Assembly (NCBI GenBank): GCA_021787175.1
Contig: JAJYMF010000294.1
Coordinates: 1 to 14,037 of the forward strand
Length of the DNA stretch: 14,037 nt
Source of the DNA: Pseudomonadota bacterium
GTDB taxonomy: Bacteria; Pseudomonadota; Gammaproteobacteria; Xanthomonadales; Rhodanobacteraceae
Direction of reading: 5' to 3'
Part shown: positions 1 to 10,219 of the stretch, in pieces
How positions within the stretch are numbered: position 1 is the stretch's first letter
Layout of the letters: every line of letters begins with the position of its first letter
Program-made: the position numbers and the translations under genes
Notes under the pieces: model-generated
Databases searched by the model: none
What the model saw: the letters and a program-made list of their open reading frames with translations, nothing else
What the model was told of the DNA's origin: nothing

Positions 1-499
1 CGCGCTGGCGCGACGCATCGCCGACCCGCACTTCCATCAGACCAAGACCTACCTCGTGCAGGTCGAGCGCGAGCCCGATGCGGCCGCGCTGGAAGCGCTG
101 CGGCGGGGCGTGATGCTGAGCGACGGGCTCACGCGCCCCGCCGAGGCGCGCCGGGTCGAACCGCCCACGTGGCTGTGGCCGCGCGATCCGCCGGTGCGTC
201 ATCGCAAGACCGTGCCCGACGCCTGGCTGGAGCTGACGATCCGCGAAGGCCGCAACCGCCAGGTGCGGCGCATGACCGCCGCGGTCGGCCATCCGACCCT
301 GCGCCTGATCCGCGTCGCCATCGGGCCGTGGGCGCTGGACGACCTCGCGGCGGGCGCAACGCGGGTGCTGGATGCGGGGCTGCTCCCCGCGCGATCGGCC
401 GCGCCGCGGGATCGCATCACGGCCTCGCACCTCGCGTCGCGCCCGCCGCGGCGCTCACCGTTGATACCCGTTCGCGATCAAGACACGAACACCGCGTAG
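1..499 (+). CDS. rluE: 23S rRNA pseudouridine synthase RluE (3' part, starts before the window)
   Basis: The reading frame is open from base 2, so the gene begins upstream of the window; a GTG at 56 is internal. RluE isomerises one uridine of 23S rRNA (U2457 in E. coli) to pseudouridine in the cytoplasm. The visible part starts in the central fold (KTYLVQV), continues through the RluE-type stretch TWLWPRDPPVRHRK, and reaches GRNRQVRRMTAAVGHPTLRLIR, the C-terminal signature of the RsuA/RluB/E/F family. The WLWPR.PP.R.RK block matches E. coli RluE, as I recall it, better than RluB or RluF. The catalytic-Asp motif lies outside the window. After the point where E. coli RluE ends there are about 39 extra residues, rich in Arg, Pro and Ser, that look like non-conserved read-on. 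The stop TAG (497-499) is in the left arm of the inverted repeat at 496-581. Confidence 0.93.
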   Translation, partial: ALARRIADPHFHQTKTYLVQVEREPDAAALEALRRGVMLSDGLTRPAEARRVEPPTWLWPRDPPVRHRKTVPDAWLELTIREGRNRQVRRMTAAVGHPTLRLIRVAIGPWALDDLAAGATRVLDAGLLPARSAAPRDRITASHLASRPPRRSPLIPVRDQDTNTA

Positions 500-581
500 C
501 CCGGATGCAGCGCAGCGGAATCCGGGAAGGATGCTGCAGCGAGTCCCGGATTCCGCCCCCGTGGGGCTCCATCCGGGCTAC
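496..581. repeat. Interspersed palindromic repeat between convergent genes, likely bidirectional terminator
   Basis: The outer arms GTAGCCCGGATG (496-507) and CATCCGGGCTAC (570-581) are perfect reverse complements. Inner arms GGAATCCGGGA (517-527) and TCCCGGATTCC (544-554) are also perfect complements, so the whole element can fold into one long hairpin. The left half can also fold on itself. Elements of this style (GTAGCCCGGATG..GCGGAATCCGGGA) are, from memory, common between genes in Xanthomonadales genomes. No T-tract follows the stem, so a terminator role is inferred only from its place between convergent genes. The TAG stop of rluE (497-499) and the TAG stop of tatD (578-580 on the minus strand) lie in the two arms. 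Confidence 0.85.
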
Positions 582-1411
582 CCATCGCATCGATTGAACG
601 CAACCGGGTATGAGGCGTGTAGTGGCTGCAGTCCGAACACCGCGCGCGCATTGGCCGAACTCTGCGCCGCGGTCACCTCGACCGCCTCGCCGCGATCACG
701 CGCTACTTCGGCAACGATGTGCGCGAGATGCATCGGTTCGTTGCGGCGGTGCGCCGGTTGCGGGCGCACCGTGCGCGGCAACAGGTAGGGCGCGTCGGTT
801 TCCAGCAGCAGACGGTTGGCCGGAATCTCGCGCACCAGCTCGCGCAAGTGGACGCCGCGGCGCTCATCGCAGATCCAGCCGGTGATGCCGATGTGGCAGT
901 CGAGGTCGAGGTAGTCGAACAGCGCCTCGCGGCTGTCGGTGAAGCAATGCACGACCGCCGCCGGCACGCGGTCGCGCGCGGTCTTCAGCAGCGCCAGGAA
1001 ATCCGCGTGCGCATCGCGCTGATGCAGGAACAGCGGCATGCCCAGATCCGCCGCGATCGCCAGCTGCTTTTCGAACGCCGCGCGCTGGGCCTCGCGCGGC
1101 GAGTAGTTGCGGTGATAGTCGAGTCCGGTCTCGCCGACCGCGCGCACCATCGGATCGCGCAGCAGCGCGCGCAGCAGAGCCTCGGTGTCGGCGTCGTAAT
1201 CGACGGCGTGATGCGGATGCACGCCGGCGGTGGCGTAAAGCACGCCCGGATGCGCGCGCGCCAGCTCCAGCGCCTGCTCGCTGCCCTCGCGGCTGGCGCC
1301 GGTGACGATCATCTGCGTCACGCCCGCTTTTCGCGCGCGCGCCAGCACCGCGTCGAAGTCGTGGCGGAACGACTCGTGGGTGAGGTTGGCACCGATGTCG
1401 ATCAGGTCCAT
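578..1411 (-). CDS. tatD: TatD-type metal-dependent 3'-5' exonuclease / hydrolase
   Basis: TatD is a TIM-barrel, two-metal nuclease of the amidohydrolase superfamily that degrades single-stranded DNA and RNA; E. coli TatD is linked to repair and DNA breakdown. The 277-aa product begins MDLIDIGANLT, the TatD-proper version of the N-terminal metal motif (the YcfH and YjjV relatives have HxHLD). It then shows AGVHPHH (62-68), GETGLDYHRN with Glu94 (93-102), FLHQRDAH with His130 (128-135), VHCFTDS with His155 (154-160), GITGWICDERRG (175-186) and ETDAPYLLPR with Asp206 (204-213). This is closely collinear with E. coli TatD. A CGGAG element 7 bases upstream supports the ATG at 1411. The usual end (VFGL) is followed by about 16 extra residues up to a TAG inside the palindromic repeat. 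It is divergent from hrpB across 61 bases. Confidence 0.96.
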   Translation of the reverse strand: MDLIDIGANLTHESFRHDFDAVLARARKAGVTQMIVTGASREGSEQALELARAHPGVLYATAGVHPHHAVDYDADTEALLRALLRDPMVRAVGETGLDYHRNYSPREAQRAAFEKQLAIAADLGMPLFLHQRDAHADFLALLKTARDRVPAAVVHCFTDSREALFDYLDLDCHIGITGWICDERRGVHLRELVREIPANRLLLETDAPYLLPRTVRPQPAHRRNEPMHLAHIVAEVARDRGEAVEVTAAQSSANARAVFGLQPLHASYPVAFNRCDG

Positions 1412-1472
1412 GCGCGGCTCCGGACGGGGCGCGCATCATAGCGCCGGGTGGCACGGGTACCATGCCGGCGCC

Positions 1473-4013
<2,541 letters not shown>

Positions 4014-4168
4014 GTCGCGTGGGGATGCCGGTCCCATCGGTTCGGCCTCCCTGCCTCACCGTGGGACTCCCGCCCTGCGCAGTCCCTGCTGCGGGCGCTC
4101 GCCGCCGCGCGTGATCCGATCATGCGCGCGTGACATCATCGCGGCGCCGCATCGACCCCGAGGACGCG

Positions 4169-5254
4169 ATGACGCCGCAACCCGCGCAACCGGCAGCCTC
4201 CGTGCGTGCGCGCTGGCTGGCGGCCTACTTCGCCGGCTGGCTGCTGCTGGGTCTGTGGCTGGGCATCAACAGCGCACTGGGGCATCGCGGCGACGTGCCG
4301 CCGCTGCCGCTGTGGCAGCCGCTGACCTGGGAGCTGAGCAGCACGCTGACGGTCGGCGCGCTGGCACTGCTGGTGTTCCGCTTCGAGGCGCGCTTCGCGC
4401 TGGGCGGCGGACGCACGCTGCGGTACCTGCCGCTGCATGCGCTGGCCGCGGTGGTGTTCTCGCTGCTGCACGTGGCCGCGATGGTCGGCCTGCGCAAGAT
4501 CGTCTATGCGCTGGCCGGCAGACATTACGACTTCGGCGGTGCGGTACCGCTGTTCTACGAGTTCCAGAAGGATGTGATCACCTACGCGGTGATCGTCGGC
4601 GCCTGCGTCTGGCTGCGCACCCGGCGTGAGCGCCATCAACGCGAGCTGGACGCGTTGCGCCTGGCGCGCGAGTTGAGCGAGGCGCGGCTGGCGCAGCTGA
4701 GCGCCCAGGTCGAGCCGCACTTCATGTTCAACGCGCTCAACACCATCGCCAGCCGCATGCACGAGGACGTGCCGGCCGCTGATCGCCTGCTGGTGGCACT
4801 GGCCGATCTGCTGCGCGCGGCGCTGGCGGGCGCACAAAGCCCATATGCGCGGGTACGCGACGAACTGGCCTGGCTGCGCAGCTACTGCGCGCTGATGAGC
4901 GAGCGCCAGCCCGGACGCCTGCAGTTACGCATCGACGCCGACCCCGTGGCGCTGACGGCACGGATGCCGCGCCTGCTGCTGCAACCGCTGGTCGAGAACG
5001 CGTTCCGGCACGGCCTCGTCGACGGCCGCGGCACGCTGAGCGTGACCCTGCGCGGCGCGGCCGGCGAGCTGCACTGCACGGTCAGTGATGACGGCGCGGG
5101 TTACCGCGCCGGACGCGAGGGCATCGGTCTGGCCAACGTCCGTGAGCGGCTGCGGCTGCTCTACGGCGAGCGCGCTGCGCTGGAGATCGCAGTGCACCCC
5201 GAGGGCGGCACCATGGTTGCGGTAAGGCTGCCGCTGGAGCCGTCCGATGCTTGA
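4169..5254 (+). CDS. LytS/YehU-type membrane sensor histidine kinase
   Basis: This inner-membrane kinase should autophosphorylate and pass phosphate to the LytTR regulator encoded next to it. The 361-aa protein has four hydrophobic segments (about 15-38, 53-71, 84-107, 134-150), then a short coiled coil (about 152-180). A His_kinase (PF06580-type) domain follows with the H-box QVEPHFMFNALNTI (His184) and a GHKL ATPase part: N-box LLLQPLVENAFRHG (Asn277), SDDGAGY (306-312) and GIGLANVRERL (318-328). No PAS or GAF sensor is present, so the stimulus is probably sensed through the membrane segments. The ATG at 4169 is preferred because GAGGA (4160-4164) lies just upstream; a GTG at 4130 would add 13 residues without similarity. 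The last 8 bases overlap the regulator gene, a sign of translational coupling. Confidence 0.93.
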   Translation: MTPQPAQPAASVRARWLAAYFAGWLLLGLWLGINSALGHRGDVPPLPLWQPLTWELSSTLTVGALALLVFRFEARFALGGGRTLRYLPLHALAAVVFSLLHVAAMVGLRKIVYALAGRHYDFGGAVPLFYEFQKDVITYAVIVGACVWLRTRRERHQRELDALRLARELSEARLAQLSAQVEPHFMFNALNTIASRMHEDVPAADRLLVALADLLRAALAGAQSPYARVRDELAWLRSYCALMSERQPGRLQLRIDADPVALTARMPRLLLQPLVENAFRHGLVDGRGTLSVTLRGAAGELHCTVSDDGAGYRAGREGIGLANVRERLRLLYGERAALEIAVHPEGGTMVAVRLPLEPSDA

Positions 5255-5999
5255 GGTCGCCCTCGTCGAGGACGAGGCGCCGGCGCGTGCACGGTTGAAG
5301 CGCCTGCTGGCTGCGCATGCCGACGTGCACGTGATCGGCGAGGCCGAGGACGTGGCCGGCGCGCTGGTGCTGCTGCGCGCGACGCGTCCGGCGCTGCTGT
5401 TCCTCGACGTGCAGCTCGGCCGCGGTGACGCCTTCGCGCTGCTGCGCCGTCTGCCCGAGCCGCAGCCGCTGATCGTGTTCGCCACGGCGTATCACGAGCA
5501 CGCGCTGCGCGCCTTCGAGGTGGCCGCGGTCGATTACCTGCTCAAGCCCTTCGACGGCGAACGCCTGGCGCGTGCGCTGACACGCGTGCGGGCGCGATTG
5601 GCCGAAGCCGATGCGCTGCCCGCGGATGAGGACGTGCGGCGGCTGCGCGCGGCATGGTCGCCCACCGCACCGCCATCGCGGCTGGTCGTGCAGGATCGCG
5701 GCCGCCGCATCATCGTGCCGCTGGCCGATCTGCTGCGCGTAGCGGCTTGCGGCAACTACGTCGAGCTGCACACCGCCGAGCGCCGCTATCTGTTGCGCAC
5801 GCCGCTGGCGCGGCTGGCCCAGCGCCTCGATCCGGCGCAATTCCTGCGCGTGCACCGCGGCCACCTGCTGCGCGCCGACCAGATCGTCAGCGTCACCCCG
5901 CGCGCCCACGGCGACGCCGAGCTGCACCTGCGCGACGGCAGCACCTTGCTGCTCAGCCGGCGCTACCGCGAGTCCCTGCCGGCCGACCTGCGCGGTTGA
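5247..5999 (+). CDS. LytTR-family DNA-binding response regulator
   Basis: This is the cytoplasmic partner of the upstream kinase. The 250-aa product has a receiver domain (1 to about 120) with the acidic pair Glu8/Asp9, phospho-acceptor Asp54 in LFLDVQL, Thr80 in FATAYHEHA, and Lys100 in DYLLKPFD. A linker follows, then a LytTR domain (about 146-246) with the signature ADLLRVAACGNYVELHT, LRTPLARLAQRLDP, FLRVHRGHLLR and LSRRYRESLP. LytTR domains bind direct repeats by a beta-fold rather than a helix-turn-helix. The arrangement resembles AlgZ/AlgR and YehU/YehT systems, but neither neighbour identifies its targets. The ATG lies within the end of the kinase gene (ATGCTTGA overlap). The next gene, an oxidase, starts 105 bases downstream on the same strand. 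Confidence 0.94.
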   Translation: MLEVALVEDEAPARARLKRLLAAHADVHVIGEAEDVAGALVLLRATRPALLFLDVQLGRGDAFALLRRLPEPQPLIVFATAYHEHALRAFEVAAVDYLLKPFDGERLARALTRVRARLAEADALPADEDVRRLRAAWSPTAPPSRLVVQDRGRRIIVPLADLLRVAACGNYVELHTAERRYLLRTPLARLAQRLDPAQFLRVHRGHLLRADQIVSVTPRAHGDAELHLRDGSTLLLSRRYRESLPADLRG

Positions 6000-6094
6000 G
6001 GTCCCGTTCACGTCGGCGCCGATCCCGCCCGTCACATAAGACTGGCGCGCGCTCGGTGCGATGGCAGGCTGGGGCATCGCTCGCACGCTGTTCC

Positions 6095-6100
6095 GGGAGG
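6095..6100 (+). promoter_or_regulatory. Shine-Dalgarno of the FAD-linked oxidase
   Basis: GGGAGG lies four bases before the ATG at 6105 and supports that start, which places a twin-arginine motif at the very N-terminus. Confidence 0.6.
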
Positions 6101-6104
6101 GATC

Positions 6105-7928
6105 ATGGATCGTCGCCATTTTTTGCGTCAGACGGCCGCAGCCTCGCTGCTGCCCCTGCTCGGGTCGCGCCTGCTCGCGCCTGCGTGGGCCGGAGCGCCC
6201 GTGGGCGCTCTGCGCGCGCGCATGCGGCCGGGTGATCCCGGATGGCCCGCGACGAACGCGTGGGACCGCTTGAACGCGCAAGTCGGCGGACGCCTGATGA
6301 AACTGTCGGATCCGCTGGCCGCATGCCGTGCCGATCCTTCCGGCAAGGCGTGCAGCGATTTCTTTGCGCAAATCCGCAATCCGTTTTTCATCCGTGATCA
6401 CGCCGAGCTGACGCAGACATCGGGCTGGGCCGATGCCTGGATTTCACGACCCAGCGCTTATGCCGTCGCGGCGCGCAACGCCTCCGACGTGGCCGCTGCA
6501 GTGAACTTCGCGCGCGAACACCGATTGCGCCTGGTCGTGAAAGGCGGTGGGCACAGCTATCAGGGCACGTCCGACGCACCCGATTCGTTGCTGGTGTGGA
6601 CGCGCCACATGGACGACGTCGAGATGCACGATGCATTCGTGCCGCAGGGATGCGCCGACAGGATCGCGCCGCAGCCGGCGGTCAGCGTCGGCGCGGGCTG
6701 CATCTGGGGCCACGTTTACAACGCGGTGACGACCGCGGGCGGCCGTTACGTGCAGGGCGGCGGCTGCATGACCGTGGGTGTCGCCGGATTGATCAGCAGC
6801 GGCGGCTTCGGCAGTTGGTCGAAGCGCTACGGGCTGGCCGCGGCCGGATTGCTGGAGGCCGAGGTCGTCACCGCCGACGGCAAAGTGCGCATCGTCAATG
6901 CCTGCAACGACCCGGACCTGTTCTGGGCGCTCAAGGGCGGCGGTGGCGGAAGCCTCGGCGTCATCACGCGCCTGACCCTGCGCACACGCGAGCTGCCGGA
7001 TTTTTTCGGCGTCGTGAACGCAACGGTTGTGGCCAATTCGGACGCTGCGTATCGCCGCCTGATCGAGCGCTTCCTCGTGCACTATCGCGACAACTTGTCC
7101 AACCCGCACTGGGGCGAAACCGTCCATTTCCATGCTCGCAACACGCTGCGGGTCAGCATGGCGTTCCAGGGCCTCGACAAGGCGCAGGCCGATGCAGTCT
7201 GGAAACCCTTTTTCGACTTCATTCATGCCTTGCCGCAGGACTATCACATCACCGCGCCGCTGCAGGTGCTGGCCATCCCCGCGCGCATGATCTGGAATCC
7301 CGAAGCACTGCGAAAAGTGCCCGGCGCGGTGGTTGCGGATACGCGCCCGAATGCTCCGATCGACAACATCGTGTGGGCGGGCGATGCGGGCCAGTCCGGG
7401 CAGTTCATCCACAGCTATGGCTCGGCGTGGCTGCCCGCCGCATTGTTGCAAGCCAATCGCCGCCAAGCGCTGGTCGACGCATTGTTCGCGGTCAGCCGTG
7501 CTTGGGGATTGTCGCTGCATTTCAACAAGGGGCTGGCCGGCGCGCCTGCGGAAGAGATCGTGGCCGCGCGCGATACCGCGATGAATCCGCAGGTGCTCGA
7601 CGCCTTCGCGCTGGCGATCACCGGCGAATCGGGTCCGCCGGCGTTCCCCGGCATTCCGGGACACGAACCCGACATGCAGGCGGCGCGCGGCGATGCCGAA
7701 GCCACCAGCCGCGCGATGCAGGCTTTGCAGAAGGCCGCGCCCGGCGCGGGCTCCTACGTCTCCGAAAGCGACTACTTCGAGCGCGCGTGGCAGACCGCGT
7801 TCTGGGGCTCGAACTATCCGCGACTGGCGGCGGTGAAATGCAAGTACGATCCCGACGGACTGTTCTTCGTGCACCACGGCGTGGGCAGCGAGGTGTGGAG
7901 CGACGACGGCTTCACGCGCTTGGCCTGA
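6105..7928 (+). CDS. Tat-exported FAD-linked oxidase with BBE domain (berberine-bridge / oligosaccharide-oxidase family)
   Basis: Members of this family oxidise sugars, alcohols or alkaloid-like substrates with O2 or another acceptor, using covalently bound FAD. The 607-aa product starts MDRRHFLRQT followed by a hydrophobic stretch ending AWAGA, a twin-arginine signal, so it is probably folded with its cofactor before export to the periplasm. The FAD_binding_4 domain shows VVKGGGHSYQG with His150 and GGGCMTVGVAGLISSGGFG with Cys221, the two positions that bind FAD in bicovalent members. The C-terminal BBE segment is YDPDGLFFVHHGVGS (about 581-595). The region between about 35 and 110 is longer than in typical secreted members. 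The substrate cannot be told from sequence. It follows the LytTR pair, which might regulate it, but nothing in the DNA shows this. Confidence 0.9.
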   Translation: MDRRHFLRQTAAASLLPLLGSRLLAPAWAGAPVGALRARMRPGDPGWPATNAWDRLNAQVGGRLMKLSDPLAACRADPSGKACSDFFAQIRNPFFIRDHAELTQTSGWADAWISRPSAYAVAARNASDVAAAVNFAREHRLRLVVKGGGHSYQGTSDAPDSLLVWTRHMDDVEMHDAFVPQGCADRIAPQPAVSVGAGCIWGHVYNAVTTAGGRYVQGGGCMTVGVAGLISSGGFGSWSKRYGLAAAGLLEAEVVTADGKVRIVNACNDPDLFWALKGGGGGSLGVITRLTLRTRELPDFFGVVNATVVANSDAAYRRLIERFLVHYRDNLSNPHWGETVHFHARNTLRVSMAFQGLDKAQADAVWKPFFDFIHALPQDYHITAPLQVLAIPARMIWNPEALRKVPGAVVADTRPNAPIDNIVWAGDAGQSGQFIHSYGSAWLPAALLQANRRQALVDALFAVSRAWGLSLHFNKGLAGAPAEEIVAARDTAMNPQVLDAFALAITGESGPPAFPGIPGHEPDMQAARGDAEATSRAMQALQKAAPGAGSYVSESDYFERAWQTAFWGSNYPRLAAVKCKYDPDGLFFVHHGVGSEVWSDDGFTRLA

Positions 7929-7981
7929 GCCGATAACCCCGCGGCCGGTTGATCCGCACGCGCAGCGCAGACCGCATTCGG

Positions 7982-8587
7982 CTACGGCGCCTTGCCCGCC
8001 GCCGAAGCCGCATGCGCCGCGCGACCGCCCCAGCGCGCCACACCGGCGGCCATGCGCACCGCGTCGCTGGCGACGCCCGTTCCGATCCGGCAGGCGCGGA
8101 CCTTGTCCTGCGTCAGCACGGCGTAGGGCCGGAAGGCCGGCAGCGTGGCGGCGATCGAGTCCTGCAATTCGACCAGCGCGGCGACCTGGTCGCAAAGTCC
8201 GGCCAGACTCGTGCCGAAGCCGGCCACATCCCGATGCACGGCGCCGACCGCGGCGCCGGACCCGGCGTGCGCGGTTTCATGGTCGATGCTCGCGGACAGG
8301 CGCTGGCCCGCCTTGCCGATGGCGCGGCCGGCCTGCCGGATGGCGGTGAACTGACGATTGTACTGCGCCAGCGCAGCACGCTGTGCGGGCGTCACGCGCA
8401 CGCTCTGTCCGCCGATGGAAAGATCGCCGGCGGGCGTCACGCGCGCCGTGGGCCTGAATGGAACGTGGATCACCACGTCGCCATTGAGCGCCACATCCAC
8501 CGTGGACGTGGAGACGCTGCAGGCGCCGAGCAGAGTCATCGCCAGCGCGGCGAGCAGGATCGAAACGCGACGACGTGTGATCACCAT
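7982..8587 (-). CDS. Small lipoprotein, DUF2884/YggN-like, second of a tandem pair
   Basis: The function is unknown. The 201-aa product has a basic N-terminus, a hydrophobic stretch and a canonical lipobox LGAC with Cys23, so it is probably a lipoprotein. The mature part holds GDLSIGGQSVRVTPAQRAALAQYN (54-77), a 'label-the-value' beta motif followed by a helix that resembles DUF2884 proteins. It ends with Cys132 and Cys166. The upstream neighbour has the same architecture with the same 34-residue Cys spacing, so the two are paralogues, 69 bases apart in one likely operon. The ATG at 8587 is chosen because GGGGGA lies just upstream and the signal peptide begins there; an upstream start at 8638 would add 17 residues. 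The tail after 170 is Ala-rich and not shared with the paralogue. The DUF2884 assignment is tentative. Confidence 0.8.
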   Translation of the reverse strand: MVITRRRVSILLAALAMTLLGACSVSTSTVDVALNGDVVIHVPFRPTARVTPAGDLSIGGQSVRVTPAQRAALAQYNRQFTAIRQAGRAIGKAGQRLSASIDHETAHAGSGAAVGAVHRDVAGFGTSLAGLCDQVAALVELQDSIAATLPAFRPYAVLTQDKVRACRIGTGVASDAVRMAAGVARWGGRAAHAASAAGKAP

Positions 8588-8656
8588 GACGAATCCCCCG
8601 GTTGCGATGCCGCGAAACGGCCGCTCGCGCACCGGCACGAGGCGGCCCTGAAAGGA

Positions 8657-9217
8657 TCAGTGATCGTGCAGGCCCGATCGGCACTCGCCGACGCGCCGGT
8701 CGTCGATCACCGTGTACGGCGCGAAGGCGGCGAGCTGCGCGGCGAGCTGATTCTGGGTGGTCTGGATCGCCTGCATGTCGTCGCAGATGCGCGCGACGTG
8801 GCCCTCGATCTTCGCCGCCTGCGCGTTGGCCTTGCGGTCGATGTCGCGGGTATCGCCGCGGGCCAGCCCGGAAAACACCGTGCCGATCACGCTGGCCGCC
8901 ATCGCGGCACCGGCCTTGCCGGTCTCGATGCCGTCGTGCAGGGTCGCCTGCACCTGTGCGTAGTACTGCATGGTCAGCGCGCGCTGCGCAGGCGTCAGGG
9001 CCACCGCCTTGCCGGCGATGCGCAGGTCGCCGTTGGCCTTGATGTGCGCCGAGGTGTCGTTGCGGCCGCGGATCGTGACCCAGCCATCGTGGACGTGGAT
9101 CAGGCTGCCGATCGATCCCTCACCGTTGCCGAAGGAACAGGCGCTGGCACTGACGGCGAGAACCGTCGCCAGCAAGCCGATGCGGGCGATTCGTGCAGCA
9201 GGACGCAGGGCATTCAT
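8657..9217 (-). CDS. Small exported protein / lipoprotein, DUF2884/YggN-like, first of a tandem pair
   Basis: The function is unknown. The 186-aa product has a signal peptide ending AVSASAC (Cys27). The lipobox is weaker than in its neighbour (Ala at -3), so it may be lipidated or cut by signal peptidase I. Residues 62-88 (NGDLRIAGKAVALTPAQRA...) match the corresponding part of the downstream paralogue. A Gly/Ala-rich segment with VIGTVFSGLARG follows, and then Cys145 and Cys179, spaced as in the paralogue and perhaps a disulfide. Both also share an 'AF.PY.V' motif before the last Cys. GAGGAG upstream of the ATG is a good ribosome site. This gene is probably the first of the two-gene unit; the palindrome at 9250-9260 lies in its upstream region. 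Confidence 0.82.
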   Translation of the reverse strand: MNALRPAARIARIGLLATVLAVSASACSFGNGEGSIGSLIHVHDGWVTIRGRNDTSAHIKANGDLRIAGKAVALTPAQRALTMQYYAQVQATLHDGIETGKAGAAMAASVIGTVFSGLARGDTRDIDRKANAQAAKIEGHVARICDDMQAIQTTQNQLAAQLAAFAPYTVIDDRRVGECRSGLHDH

Positions 9218-9249
9218 GGCTCACTCCTCGGCATCGACGGCACAGATTG

Positions 9250-9260
9250 AGTGTGACACT
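9250..9260. promoter_or_regulatory. Perfect 11-bp palindrome upstream of the lipoprotein pair, possible operator
   Basis: AGTGT-G-ACACT is a perfect inverted repeat about 33-43 bases upstream of the start at 9217. A second perfect one, GCATGA-GGAAAG-TCATGC, lies at 9284-9301, 11 bases past the stop of the methyltransferase gene. One could be an operator and the other a weak terminator stem without a T-run. Arms this short can arise by chance. Confidence 0.25.
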
Positions 9261-9312
9261 ACACCAGCACGCCTGGCATTCGAGCATGAGGAAAGTCATG
9301 CCCGGCAAAGAC

Positions 9313-10098
9313 TTACGAAACCGTAATCGCCGCCTCGGTCCGGCCGGCCCGGATCGCTAGCGGCCAGATCACCGCGCGCGTCTGCTGCGGATCGCCCCAC
9401 GCCGCCTGCAGCGCGGGCGCGGCTGCGGCGATGGCGTCGCGGCCGGTAGCGGCGAGGTGGCGCTGGGCCGCCGACCAGCTGGCGAGATAGGCGAGGAACT
9501 GCGGCAGCGTCCAGTCGCAGCGCAGGGTGAAGTCCGGCACGGAGAACTCCGCGAACGGAAACGGCAGATCGCGATAGCCTGCGGCCACGTGCCGCCGCTC
9601 GGGCGGCCAGTACGGGCCCAGCGTCTGGTCGTGCAGCGTGCGCAGCAGCGCATCGATGCCGGGATCGTCCGCGCCCTCGATCCGGTTGAGGCCGTAGGTC
9701 CATGCCGCGATCACCCCGCCGGGGCGCAGCACGCGGCGCACCTCGGCATGGAACGCGGCGAGGTCGAACCAGTGCAGGGCCTGGGCGACGGCGACGAGAT
9801 CGGCGCTGGCGTCCGGCAGGCCACAGCGCTCGCCGCGCTCGACGACGTAGGTCACGCGCGGATGCGGCGCGGCGGCGGCGATCTGCGCCGCGCTGGGATC
9901 GCCGGCGTGCACGCGACGAAAGTGCGCGGCCAGCGCCGTGCTGGCCTGGCCGTTGCCGCAGCCCGCGTCCCAGGCCAGCTCGCGCCGCGGGCACTGCGCG
10001 GCCAGCCAGTCGAACAGCGCATCGGGATAGGCGGGACGCGCGGCGGCGTAGGCCGCGGCATGACCGGAGAAGTGATCCTTGAAGCCGACGTCACTCAT
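9313..10098 (-). CDS. Class I SAM-dependent methyltransferase
   Basis: The 261-aa product is a Methyltransf_11-type Rossmann enzyme that transfers a methyl group from S-adenosylmethionine to an unknown, probably small-molecule substrate. The N-terminus (DHFSGHAAAYAAARPAYPDALFDWL) is typical of the trans-aconitate / yeast Tmt1-like group. Motif I is WDAGCGNGQ (43-51), the ribose-binding acid after strand 2 is probably Asp67, motif IV is DLVAVAQALHWF (100-111), and VRRVLRPGGVIAAW (120-133) is the post-motif signature. The C-terminal half (PYWPPERR.. and WTLPQFLAYLASWSA) is the family's substrate lid. The start at 10098 has no clear Shine-Dalgarno, but the family similarity begins within a few residues. 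It stands alone, 95 bases upstream of the lipoprotein pair. Confidence 0.9.
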   Translation of the reverse strand: MSDVGFKDHFSGHAAAYAAARPAYPDALFDWLAAQCPRRELAWDAGCGNGQASTALAAHFRRVHAGDPSAAQIAAAAPHPRVTYVVERGERCGLPDASADLVAVAQALHWFDLAAFHAEVRRVLRPGGVIAAWTYGLNRIEGADDPGIDALLRTLHDQTLGPYWPPERRHVAAGYRDLPFPFAEFSVPDFTLRCDWTLPQFLAYLASWSAAQRHLAATGRDAIAAAAPALQAAWGDPQQTRAVIWPLAIRAGRTEAAITVS

Positions 10099-10219
10099 GG
10101 TTCGGAGCCCGGGAAGAAATCGTCGTGCGCGATGCGAGCCCGAGGCGGACGATGCGCGGCGACGAGGCGCGGCACGTGGTCAGGCGTCAGACCCGTACGC
10201 AAGGTTGCGGGTTCGGCGA

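Noticed and set aside
719..1441. 240-codon open frame opposite tatD
   Set aside because: It is antisense to a clear TatD protein and has no domain-like pattern.
4071..4095. Possible terminator stem (CGCCC..GCAG / CTGC..GGGCG) after hrpB
   Set aside because: The stem is bulged, has no T-tract and is easily expected by chance at this GC.
5082..6401. 439-codon minus-strand frame over the LytTR regulator and the start of the oxidase
   Set aside because: It overlaps two strongly supported plus-strand genes and has no recognisable motif.
6444..8195. 583-codon minus-strand frame opposite the FAD oxidase
   Set aside because: The plus-strand product has a Tat signal and covalent FAD sites; this frame is composition-driven only.
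7949..9250. 433-codon plus-strand frame opposite the two lipoproteins
   Set aside because: The minus-strand products have signal peptides, ribosome sites and mutual similarity, which decides the coding strand.
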